Below the pieces are notes generated by a model that did not search any database, was not told the DNA's origin, and was given only the letters and a program-made list of their open reading frames with translations. Shown here in pieces: positions 1 to 4,875 of a stretch of 5,530 nucleotides of DNA. Position numbers and translations under genes: made by a program. The stretch's first letter is position 1. Each line of letters opens with the position of its first letter. This stretch comes from Planctomycetaceae bacterium (lineage in GTDB: Bacteria > Planctomycetota > Planctomycetia > Pirellulales > Thermoguttaceae): positions 1-5,530 of the forward strand of contig JAISBG010000817.1 in the NCBI GenBank assembly GCA_031266315.1, given 5' to 3'.

Positions 1-754
1 CCTGACGCCGGAAAATTCCGCCGGTATCGGTTCCGATAAATTTTTTGTAATCTTCTGTCGGCGGATTGTTGAAAATCTGACATTCATAACCGTTCATTAA
101 TTCTCCCGGTATGCAACGAAAAAAAACACCGGAATTAACAGGTTTATCGGTTTTATATTCCAGTTGCAGGATAAAATCGCGGTATTGATCTTTTGATTCG
201 ATAGAGCCGGAACCGCCAGTCAGACGAATTGCGCCGTTCTCAATTTTGGCGTTGGCTTGGGGTTTGACCGTCCAGCCTTTTAATGTTTTACCGTCGAAAA
301 TCGGTTTCATTCCTTGAGACTGGATTTTAATGTTGCGAAATTGTCCCGAATCCAGTGTGATGTCCGGTATTCCCGCACGATTAGACTGGCTCGTTTTCAT
401 ACTGAGCGTAAACGGTGTCCAATTCCCTCGAGTGTTGGCGGGGCGGCGTTCACCGGTTAAGATACTGTTACCGAATCGGCATGTAAAACGAATCACTCCG
501 TTTTGATTGGGGTCGCTCACCAACAAACCGTTTTGTACGGAATATTTTCCTTCCATAGACCGCCAGCCATAAAGTGAAACACCGTCGAAAAGACGAATCC
601 AGCCGTCTTGTAATTCTGTTTCGGTAAGCGGATCAAAACCGGTCAAAACTGGCGGTTTAACACCGGAATTTGTTTCCGCTCCGAATAATGAAAACGGCAA
701 AGCAACCGTTGTAAACAAAATAAACGTTGCTAAAATATTTTGTAAAGTTTGCAT
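1..754 (-). CDS. Secreted DUF1080 (3-keto-disaccharide hydrolase-like) protein, partial
   Basis: The leftward reading frame is open from ATG at 754 to the window edge, giving 251 residues with the C-terminus missing. Residues 1-26 form a Sec signal peptide (hydrophobic core, then LPFSLFGA before ETNSG), so the product is exported. Two beta-sandwich modules of the PF06439 type follow. The first has LFDGVSLYGW at 55-64. The second has IFDGKTLKGW at 152-161, then NSGVFFR at 207-213 and NGYECQIFNN near 221-230, which are the hallmark motifs of the family. Family members bind or cleave glycosides, including 3-keto-glycosides, and are very abundant in Planctomycetota and Verrucomicrobiota. The exact substrate cannot be read from the sequence. 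No Shine-Dalgarno is visible before the ATG, but a promoter-like pair ends only six bases upstream, so the message may be leaderless. The family call is confident; enzyme activity is inferred. Confidence 0.9.
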   Translation of the reverse strand, partial: MQTLQNILATFILFTTVALPFSLFGAETNSGVKPPVLTGFDPLTETELQDGWIRLFDGVSLYGWRSMEGKYSVQNGLLVSDPNQNGVIRFTCRFGNSILTGERRPANTRGNWTPFTLSMKTSQSNRAGIPDITLDSGQFRNIKIQSQGMKPIFDGKTLKGWTVKPQANAKIENGAIRLTGGSGSIESKDQYRDFILQLEYKTDKPVNSGVFFRCIPGELMNGYECQIFNNPPTEDYKKFIGTDTGGIFRRQ

Positions 755-760
755 CGATAA

Positions 761-788
761 ATTGTGAGTTAAATTTTCAAAGTGTCAA
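761..788 (-). promoter_or_regulatory. Candidate promoter for the DUF1080 gene
   Basis: On the minus strand a perfect TTGACA (788-783) is followed after 16 bases by CACAAT (766-761), a 4 of 6 match to the -10 consensus. The -10 box ends six bases before the ATG at 754, so transcription would start at or within a base or two of the start codon. That fits the missing ribosome binding site. The call rests on sequence match alone. Confidence 0.4.
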
Positions 789-887
789 CAAAATAGTCGG
801 GAATTGATTCTCAATTTTTCAAAATGGTAAAATAATAACCGTTGAAAGTAGAATCAAACTCAATAGGATAACTGATCCGATGTTTTA

Positions 888-895
888 AGTCAATA
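888..895. repeat. 8-bp direct repeat, left copy (possible target-site duplication)
   Basis: AGTCAATA occurs here and again at 1274-1281 in the same orientation. The two copies directly flank the imperfect inverted repeat 896-1273, as a target-site duplication would. Confidence 0.45.
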
Positions 896-992
896 CAGTA
901 AGATTGCAAGTTTTTCCGTAGCCGTTCACGAAAAATCAAGGTCAAGATAATGTTATTACTTACGATTCCTAAGTCCGTAGGACTTGAATATT

Positions 993-1160
993 GATAACCC
1001 CGTGCAAACGAAGTGCAGCACGGGGAAACGCAACCACAACACACGGAACTGCGTAGCAGTTCAATAGAACAAGTGTTTTCTGTTGAACTGCTACGCAGTT
1101 CGATAGGAGGAGGCGTATTACTCAATACCCCGTGCTGCACTTCGTTTGCACGGGGTTATC
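993..1160. repeat. Perfect 33-bp inverted repeat
   Basis: Positions 993-1025 and 1128-1160 are exact reverse complements over 33 bases. Each arm contains its own stem, CCCCGTGC paired with GCACGGGG, so two small hairpins or one long stem can form. It is the GC-richest part of an AT-rich intergenic region. Confidence 0.9.
1046..1101. repeat. Inverted pair of GTA-centred palindromes (inner)
   Basis: GAACTGCGTAGCAGTTC at 1046-1062 is a 7-bp palindrome around GTA. Its reverse complement is at 1085-1101, and with flanking bases the match covers 19 bp (1046-1064 and 1083-1101). This is the innermost stem of the element, with an 18-base loop. Confidence 0.85.
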
Positions 1161-1273
1161 CATGTACCAGTCCTACGGACTTAATAATACACATTTTACT
1201 CTTTTACCCTTCTACCCAATAGTTGCTTTGATGCTTCGTGAACGGTTACAAAAGAAATTGCAACCCTACTGCC

Positions 1274-1281
1274 AGTCAATA
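1274..1281. repeat. 8-bp direct repeat, right copy
   Basis: Second copy of AGTCAATA, two bases beyond the last matched base (1271) of the outer inverted repeat. It pairs with the copy at 888-895 as a possible target-site duplication. AGTCAAT here also faces ATTGACT at 1301-1307, so part of the match could be a local palindrome. Confidence 0.45.
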
Positions 1282-1288
1282 TCAAAAT

Positions 1289-1411
1289 TCAAAAAATCAA
1301 ATTGACTGATTCTTTCGGATTATCAATTATTTGACAATATTCCTCTTCCGTCATTGTTAAACAAATGGTATGATTCCTGTAATGAATTTGCGGCACAGCA
1401 GATTCCGACAT
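1289..1411 (-). CDS. Possible small ORF, 40 residues, unrecognised
   Basis: The leftward frame starts at ATG 1411-1409 and ends at TGA 1291-1289. The product begins MSESAVPQIHYRNH and contains LTMTEEEYCQIIDNP, a balanced, protein-like composition with no signal peptide or membrane segment. A purine run, AAAGAGA, lies seven bases upstream and could act as a weak ribosome binding site. It also forms one strand of a 7-bp hairpin (1418-1435) that could mask it. The stop lies just outside the right end of the MITE-like element, so the frame could be the remnant of a longer gene interrupted there. It may equally be chance; no family is recognised. Confidence 0.3.
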   Translation of the reverse strand: MSESAVPQIHYRNHTICLTMTEEEYCQIIDNPKESVNLIF

Positions 1412-1417
1412 GATAGG

Positions 1418-1435
1418 TCTCTTTGTAAAAAGAGA
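1418..1435. repeat. Short hairpin with GTAA loop
   Basis: TCTCTTT (1418-1424) and AAAGAGA (1429-1435) form a perfect 7-bp stem around GTAA. On the minus strand it lies just upstream of the 40-codon frame and contains its only purine-rich ribosome-binding candidate. No T-run follows on either strand, so it is not a typical terminator. Confidence 0.4.
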
Positions 1436-1451
1436 ACAAAATAATTGATTA

Positions 1452-1598
1452 ATTGATTAAGATAACTTCTAAAAATCTATTTTTTGACATGATTTACAAA
1501 ATTTACATGATAAAAAATCAAATAAAATCCAGTAAGTCATGTATATCTTGTCAAAAGATAAATCTTTGTAAAGGTTTTTAGAAGTTGCCTTAATTAAT
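1452..1598. repeat. AT-rich long inverted repeat upstream of the C25 peptidase gene
   Basis: The arms 1452-1475 and 1575-1598 are reverse complements over 24 positions with two mismatches and one G-T pair, including a perfect 12-bp block (AACTTCTAAAAA at 1464-1475). A further inner match is TTTTGAC (1482-1488) with GTCAAAA (1550-1556). The interior is very AT-rich and has no open frame of note. A TTGACA at 1484-1489 lies inside, but no good -10 follows at normal spacing. The element ends 41 bases before the peptidase ATG, so it could be a second small insertion or part of the peptidase leader. Confidence 0.6.
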
Positions 1599-1639
1599 AC
1601 TTATTTTTAAGCCTCCTTCATTATGAACATGTTATCAAA

Positions 1640-3322
1640 ATGAAACGATTTTTTATTGTCATCTTGTTTTTCTTTACCGTTTTGACAGGTTTTGTTTGTG
1701 CGTCGGAAGATGTTATCGTCGTTTGCCCTCAAGCGTTTTACCGGTCATTGGAACCTTGGATCAAATATCGAAGTTCTCAAGGTTATACGGTACATGTTCT
1801 TTCGGAACCATTTACTGTGCAAAATATAAAGAATCGGATTCGGATTCTTGCGGAACAAGTTTCCGTTTCGGCAATTCTGTTGGTTGGAAAAGAGTGGATT
1901 CCGTCCCCGCAAATTCCATGCCGAATTGTTCAGCATTTCGGTAAAGAGTCTTTGCTTGCTTCGGACGATTGGTATGCCGACCTGAATAACGATGGATTGC
2001 CTGACGCGGCGATTGGTCGGTTTGCCGCCGGTACTGCCGCTGAACTGGATTCGCAAATCCAAAAAACAATTCGTTACGAAACAGAAATTCCAACCGGCAC
2101 TTGGTGTCGGCAATTTCAAATAGTTGCCGGAATTGGTCACTTTTCGCCATTGCTCGACAGCGTGATCGAATCAACAACTCGTTATCTCCTGACGAAAACA
2201 ATTCCCGAATCGTACGAAATTGCATTGTTACACGCCAATTGGAAGAGTCCGTTTTGTCCTGCTCCCGTTGATTATCAAAACGAATTATTTGAAACAATCA
2301 ACCGGAGTCCTCTTTTCTGGGCATATTTTGGACACGGACATCCGCAAATGCTTGACCCGTTTGTAACACCGCTTGGTTCTTTGGAAACTCTTTGCGTCCA
2401 TGATTTTCCGCAATTTCATTGCCGAAAATCATTTCCGATTGCTTTTTTATTTTGTTGTTACGGTGGGATTTTAGACCTTGAATCGTATTCACTGGCTGAA
2501 AAATTGATACACCAACCGGAAGGACCTGTTGCTGTTCTGGCGGCGTCGCGAACCACCATGCCTTACGGAATGAGCGTTCTTGGAATTGAACTTTTGCAGG
2601 AATACATCAAAAAACAAAACGAAATTGTACAGAATGAAATTGTACGAAATGGAATTATCGAACAACAAAACAACCGTTTAACTTTTGGTTCCTTAATTCT
2701 GCACGCTAAACAACAGGCATTGTTGCCGCCGAAACCAACTGTAACAGAATCAATCCCTCCGGAATCGAAAAAAAACGAGTCAAAAAATATCAGGCACTAT
2801 CGGTCAGTCCGGCAAAATCTGGAAACAATGGCTAAAACATTCGACCCGTTTCCGAAACAACTCAATGATCAAATCGCGGATCATATTGCGATGTTTCATC
2901 TTTTTGGTGATCCGTTGCTCCGGTTGCCGGTTGCTAAAAAAATCCGGTTAAATTGTTCCGTAAAAGTCAAAGCGGGAGAACAATTACATCTGGAAGGTTT
3001 TCTGGATCATTCGCTTTCCGAACAAAATGGTACAGTAACTATTGAGTTGGTTCCTTCATTTCACCGATTGCCGATGATTTCGCCGTTGCGTGACGAATTT
3101 CGAGTTGATGAGAAAACCCGCCAATCCAATAGCGAAGAATATCTCCGATCAAATTACCGGACAATATTACGATATGATACGGAAATTGCCAACGGTTCAT
3201 TCTCGCTTAATTTGCCGATTCCCGCCGCAATTCACGGCGAATACAATATTCAGGCTTTTTTTGCTTCGAAACAAGAATCGGCAATGGGTTGTATCGCTAT
3301 TTCAGTTTCAAAAACTCGATAA
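1640..3322 (+). CDS. Secreted gingipain-type cysteine peptidase (family C25)
   Basis: A 560-residue protein. Residues 1-21 are a Sec signal peptide (MKR, Phe-rich core, cleavage after VCA). Residues 24-148 match the N-terminal C25 subdomain: LLVGKEWIP at 80-88, then SDDWYADLNNDGLPDAAIGR at 108-127. The catalytic subdomain has FGHGH at 230-234 (proposed catalytic His232) and FLFCCYGG at 269-276 (proposed nucleophile Cys273, aligned with CxxG of gingipains). LFGDPLLRL at 421-429 closes the domain as in other members. Residues 433-560 look like a beta-sandwich of the Ig-like kind that often follows C25 domains. A low-complexity Gln/Asn insert and a Pro/Lys-rich linker lie near 325-385. No Por-type sorting tail or C-terminal anchor is visible, so it is probably periplasmic or released. 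The ATG at 1640 is the only start before the signal peptide; its ribosome binding site is poor. Cleavage specificity cannot be read from the sequence. Confidence 0.9.
   Translation: MKRFFIVILFFFTVLTGFVCASEDVIVVCPQAFYRSLEPWIKYRSSQGYTVHVLSEPFTVQNIKNRIRILAEQVSVSAILLVGKEWIPSPQIPCRIVQHFGKESLLASDDWYADLNNDGLPDAAIGRFAAGTAAELDSQIQKTIRYETEIPTGTWCRQFQIVAGIGHFSPLLDSVIESTTRYLLTKTIPESYEIALLHANWKSPFCPAPVDYQNELFETINRSPLFWAYFGHGHPQMLDPFVTPLGSLETLCVHDFPQFHCRKSFPIAFLFCCYGGILDLESYSLAEKLIHQPEGPVAVLAASRTTMPYGMSVLGIELLQEYIKKQNEIVQNEIVRNGIIEQQNNRLTFGSLILHAKQQALLPPKPTVTESIPPESKKNESKNIRHYRSVRQNLETMAKTFDPFPKQLNDQIADHIAMFHLFGDPLLRLPVAKKIRLNCSVKVKAGEQLHLEGFLDHSLSEQNGTVTIELVPSFHRLPMISPLRDEFRVDEKTRQSNSEEYLRSNYRTILRYDTEIANGSFSLNLPIPAAIHGEYNIQAFFASKQESAMGCIAISVSKTR
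2618..2662 (+). repeat. 15-bp in-frame tandem repeat inside the C25 gene
   Basis: Three consecutive 15-base units (2618-2632, 2633-2647, 2648-2662) encode NEIVQ, NEIVR and NGIIE. The first two differ at only a few bases, while the third is more diverged. It lies in the low-complexity insert between the catalytic Cys region and the GDP motif and keeps the reading frame. Confidence 0.7.
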
Positions 3323-3484
3323 AACCCAAACTATTAGCAGTTCCCGTCAAATAGTGTTGCAATTACCAACACGCGTCTGTGTACCAACAATTGCGCTCTT
3401 TTGTTAAGACTATAGAATTTCTGATTCTACCGGATTCGGTGTCTCTCAACGGAATAGTAATTTTCGTTAAAGGTAGGCAATTCA
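3323..3484. other. Non-coding spacer after the C25 gene
   Basis: No convincing frame is seen on either strand. Only weak stems are present: GTGTTG/CAACAC (3354-3359 and 3367-3372), and TAGAAT/ATTCTA around a 5-base loop near 3413-3429. Neither has a T-run, so a classic terminator for the peptidase gene is not visible here. Confidence 0.4.
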
Positions 3485-3492
3485 TTAGGTAG

Positions 3493-3643
3493 GCGACCTT
3501 TTGCTATTTACTAAAGGGTCGCGTCGGCGTACTCGCCGACTGGAAATCAGAGGAACGACGGCAAATAGTATTGCCTTCCGTTTTGGAGTCAATGCAGACT
3601 CAACCGGCGCAACCACCCAGCGGGCTTTTTGATAATAGCCCAC
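3493..3643. other. Cluster of five consecutive stem-loops (possible structured RNA or repeat element)
   Basis: Five hairpins lie almost end to end. The first is 3493-3502 with 3513-3522 (10 bp, one G-T pair). Then come 3523-3529 with 3534-3540 (GTCGGCG/CGCCGAC), 3560-3564 with 3571-3575 (extended by AACG/CGTT), 3586-3590 with 3597-3601, and 3620-3626 with 3637-3643 (6 of 7 pairs). The stretch is clearly GC-richer than its flanks. A minus-strand frame of 52 codons (GTG at 3643 to TAA at 3485) runs through it, encoding RWVVAPVESALTPKRKAILF and then an Arg-rich stretch; it has no clear ribosome binding site. The last hairpin is followed on the plus strand by CCTCTTTT, which could serve as a weak terminator. 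I do not recognise a known RNA family, and the strand of any transcript is undecided. Confidence 0.4.
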
Positions 3644-3711
3644 CTCTTTTCGTGTGTTTCGCGTTTAAAACGAACTTTCAATGCTTGGACACCTAATCCG
3701 GAAAACTATTT

Positions 3712-3742
3712 TTGTAAACTATTATTTATAAATGATTTACAA
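3712..3742. repeat. AT-rich stem-loop
   Basis: TTGTAAA (3712-3718) pairs with TTTACAA (3736-3742). The loop itself contains a perfect 10-base palindrome, ATTTATAAAT (3724-3733). It is seen directly; no function is assigned. Confidence 0.45.
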
Positions 3743-3789
3743 GATATTTTGTTTTTTTCTTGAGCTTTACTTGAACTGATAAAAAATTA

Positions 3790-3831
3790 AAAATCGGACT
3801 TTTTAGAAAATTTTCGAAAAAATCCGATTTT
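3790..3831 (-). terminator. Long hairpin, terminator-like toward the left
   Basis: AAAATCGGA (3790-3798) pairs with TCCGATTTT (3823-3831). After one mismatch, TTTTT (3800-3804) can pair with a run of A at 3817-3821. Read leftward, the stem is followed by a T-rich tract (complement of 3781-3789), as in a factor-independent terminator. Read rightward, the tail is interrupted (TTTTAATATT). No leftward gene lies just upstream of it, so it may stop antisense transcription, or insulate the RHH promoter only 17 bases away. Confidence 0.4.
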
Positions 3832-3847
3832 AATATTCCTCCATGTA

Positions 3848-3878
3848 TTGACGAAAGTTTTCTGCGCAGTAAAATAAT
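3848..3878 (+). promoter_or_regulatory. Candidate promoter and operator of the RHH gene
   Basis: TTGACG (3848-3853) and AATAAT (3873-3878) match sigma70 boxes at 5 of 6 each, with a slightly long 19-base spacer. GATAAT at 3881-3886 is an alternative -10. Between the boxes lies the perfect palindrome CTGCGCAG (3862-3869), with TTT and AAA extending it beyond one mismatch. A palindrome between the boxes is a typical site for autorepression by a small ribbon-helix-helix protein; that role is inferred. Confidence 0.4.
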
Positions 3879-3901
3879 CAGATAATAGAAAGGAGGTTGT
3901 T

Positions 3902-4087
3902 ATGTCCCCACAAACAGGGAGACCAAAAACGGAAAATCCTCGCACGGAGCGAGTGTCAATCACTCTAACAAAAAAGGATATGGAAACGGCACAAAATGCC
4001 AGGAAACATGACCCAAAGCCTGAACGGACTTTCGCAACATGGCTCGCTCGAATTGTTTCGGAAACAATTCAACAATTCAAAAAGTAA
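3902..4087 (+). CDS. Small ribbon-helix-helix DNA-binding protein
   Basis: A 61-residue protein with an excellent ribosome binding site (AAAGGAGG, five bases before the ATG). Residues 1-15 are a polar, basic tail with GRPK. Residues 16-23 (ERVSITLT) fit the DNA-contacting beta strand, 24-36 (KKDMETAQNARKH) helix A, and 43-58 (TFATWLARIVSETIQQ) helix B of the MetJ/Arc/CopG fold. Such proteins dimerise and bind operator palindromes as repressors or antitoxins. No toxin gene lies beside it, so a stand-alone transcriptional regulator is more likely than half of a toxin-antitoxin pair. A palindrome within its own promoter suggests autorepression. The downstream Bro-N gene is on the same strand, 152 bases away, and has its own promoter candidate. 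Confidence 0.7.
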   Translation: MSPQTGRPKTENPRTERVSITLTKKDMETAQNARKHDPKPERTFATWLARIVSETIQQFKK

Positions 4088-4094
4088 AAAAAAC

Positions 4095-4131
4095 GGCAGT
4101 AACGCACCATTGAAACCGTTACGTTACTGCC
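4095..4131. repeat. 10-bp inverted repeat between RHH and Bro-N genes
   Basis: GGCAGTAACG (4095-4104) and CGTTACTGCC (4122-4131) are perfect reverse complements around a 17-base loop. AACG/CGTT (4101-4104 and 4117-4120) offers an alternative inner pairing. Read leftward, the stem is followed by a run of eight T (4093-4086), a good terminator form; read rightward there is no T-run. It abuts the -35 box of the next promoter, so it could instead be an operator. Confidence 0.6.
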
Positions 4132-4136
4132 AAAGT

Positions 4137-4166
4137 TTGACAGAAAGCCAAACCACTCTCTATTGT
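4137..4166 (+). promoter_or_regulatory. Candidate sigma70-type promoter for the Bro-N gene
   Basis: A perfect TTGACA (4137-4142) is followed after 18 bases by TATTGT (4161-4166), a 4 of 6 match. It lies about 70 bases before the ATG at 4240 and just after the inverted repeat 4095-4131, so binding to that repeat could affect polymerase access. Confidence 0.5.
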
Positions 4167-4239
4167 ATCTCTTTTGCCGATAAGGTCAAGAGCGAATTGG
4201 TAAATTAAAATTATTGACCACGTCGGCAAGGAGAAAAAA

Positions 4240-4875
4240 ATGTATGATTTTATTTCATTTACTTTCGATTCCAAAAAAATTCAAGTTACCATGAGGAATT
4301 ATGAACCATGGTTTGTCTTAAATGACATTTGCAAAATTCTTGGAATCCAAAAGAAAACCGCCTTCGACAATCTCGATTTCGATGAAAAGGAGGTTTACCG
4401 TGACGAAATTGATTGTCCTAATTACAATCAACAAATTATCAGTGAATCCGGTTTGTATTCGCTGATTTTTCGTTTGGATAATCTGAACGCGAAAAGATTT
4501 AAGCGTTGGGTACTCCGCGAAATGATGCCCATAATCCGGCAGGAAGAACCAACTTTGAACGATGAAGATTTGTCGTCCGAAGCGGACCAAGTAACTTGCC
4601 GATTGAAAGCAATTGCCGATTCATTCACCGAATTTGTGAAATTACACATTCTTCCGAGAAAAGGTGAAAAATATTCGGTACGCTCTGATAATCTTTATCG
4701 AAGTTACATTTATTGGTGTACGTTCAACAATTTTTTGCCGTTGATCGCAAAAAAGTTTTTCGATAGGTTCAATTTCGTTTTTCGCGGATTAGTCGAACAA
4801 CGGAAAATCGCCAAAAAATGTATCGAATATTCTAATATCATACTGCTTAAAGATGATATTACCGATGCGGAATAA
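4240..4875 (+). CDS. Bro-N antirepressor-like protein with D5/primase-type C-terminal module
   Basis: A 211-residue protein with ribosome binding site AAGGAG six bases before the ATG. Residues 2-101 match the Bro-N domain (PF02498): EPWFVLNDICKILGI at 22-36, SESGLYSLIFR at 68-78, AKRFKRWVLREMMPIIR at 84-100. Bro-N is a DNA-binding domain found in phage antirepressors and viral BRO proteins. Residues 108-135 are a linker or helix. Residues 136-205 carry SDNLYRSYIYWCTFNNFLPL and KKFFDRF, then a basic segment, resembling the winged-helix C-terminal module of D5-like and P4-type primases. I infer a phage or integrative-element regulator that binds DNA through both ends. No helicase or primase core is present, so it is not itself a primase. 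Its last 17 bases overlap the end of the leftward pseudogene. Confidence 0.85.
   Translation: MYDFISFTFDSKKIQVTMRNYEPWFVLNDICKILGIQKKTAFDNLDFDEKEVYRDEIDCPNYNQQIISESGLYSLIFRLDNLNAKRFKRWVLREMMPIIRQEEPTLNDEDLSSEADQVTCRLKAIADSFTEFVKLHILPRKGEKYSVRSDNLYRSYIYWCTFNNFLPLIAKKFFDRFNFVFRGLVEQRKIAKKCIEYSNIILLKDDITDAE

Larger units (their letters stand above)
971..1182. repeat. Inverted pair of GTA-centred palindromes (outer)
   Basis: AAGTCCGTAGGACTT at 971-985 is itself a 6-bp palindrome around GTA. Fourteen of its bases recur in reverse complement at 1169-1182. Each copy can fold alone, or the two can pair with each other. Confidence 0.8.
896..1273. mobile_element. MITE-like non-autonomous element with nested palindromic core
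   Basis: The segment is an imperfect inverted repeat of about 378 bp flanked by 8-bp direct repeats. The outer ends match in reverse complement: 896-909 against 1258-1271 (12 of 14) and 918-932 against 1235-1249 (14 of 15). The next 40-60 bases inside are diverged and differ in length. The core is perfect: 971-984 pairs with 1169-1182 (14 bp), 993-1025 with 1128-1160 (33 bp), and 1046-1064 with 1083-1101 (19 bp). Both strands carry short frames rich in Leu-Arg-Ser-Ser, which are by-products of the palindromes and not genes. No transposase is encoded, so mobility would need one supplied in trans. It sits between divergent genes. Alternatives are a structured RNA or a recombination/replication structure. 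The structure is seen directly; mobility is inferred. Confidence 0.55.

Noticed and set aside
811..1222. Frames of 109 codons (minus) and 69 codons (plus) across the MITE-like element
   Set aside because: Both read through the same perfect palindromes and share the same ELRSS-type peptides on opposite strands, which is an effect of the inverted repeats and not of coding selection.
1484..1513. TTGACA with a possible -10 as the C25 promoter
   Set aside because: At 17-19 base spacing the -10 candidates (ATGATA, TGATAA, GATAAA) match the consensus poorly, and the -35 lies inside the long inverted repeat.
1745..2492. Three minus-strand frames of 64-161 codons opposite the C25 gene
   Set aside because: They lie wholly within a gene with clear family motifs and show no domain or ribosome binding site.
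3996..4208. 70-codon plus frame overlapping the RHH gene and its downstream spacer
   Set aside because: It begins inside the RHH gene in another frame, has no ribosome binding site, and runs through the hairpin and promoter region.
3902..4875. RHH plus Bro-N as a toxin-antitoxin pair
   Set aside because: The second protein is a DNA-binding antirepressor type, not a known toxin fold, and the genes are 152 bases apart with a separate promoter candidate.
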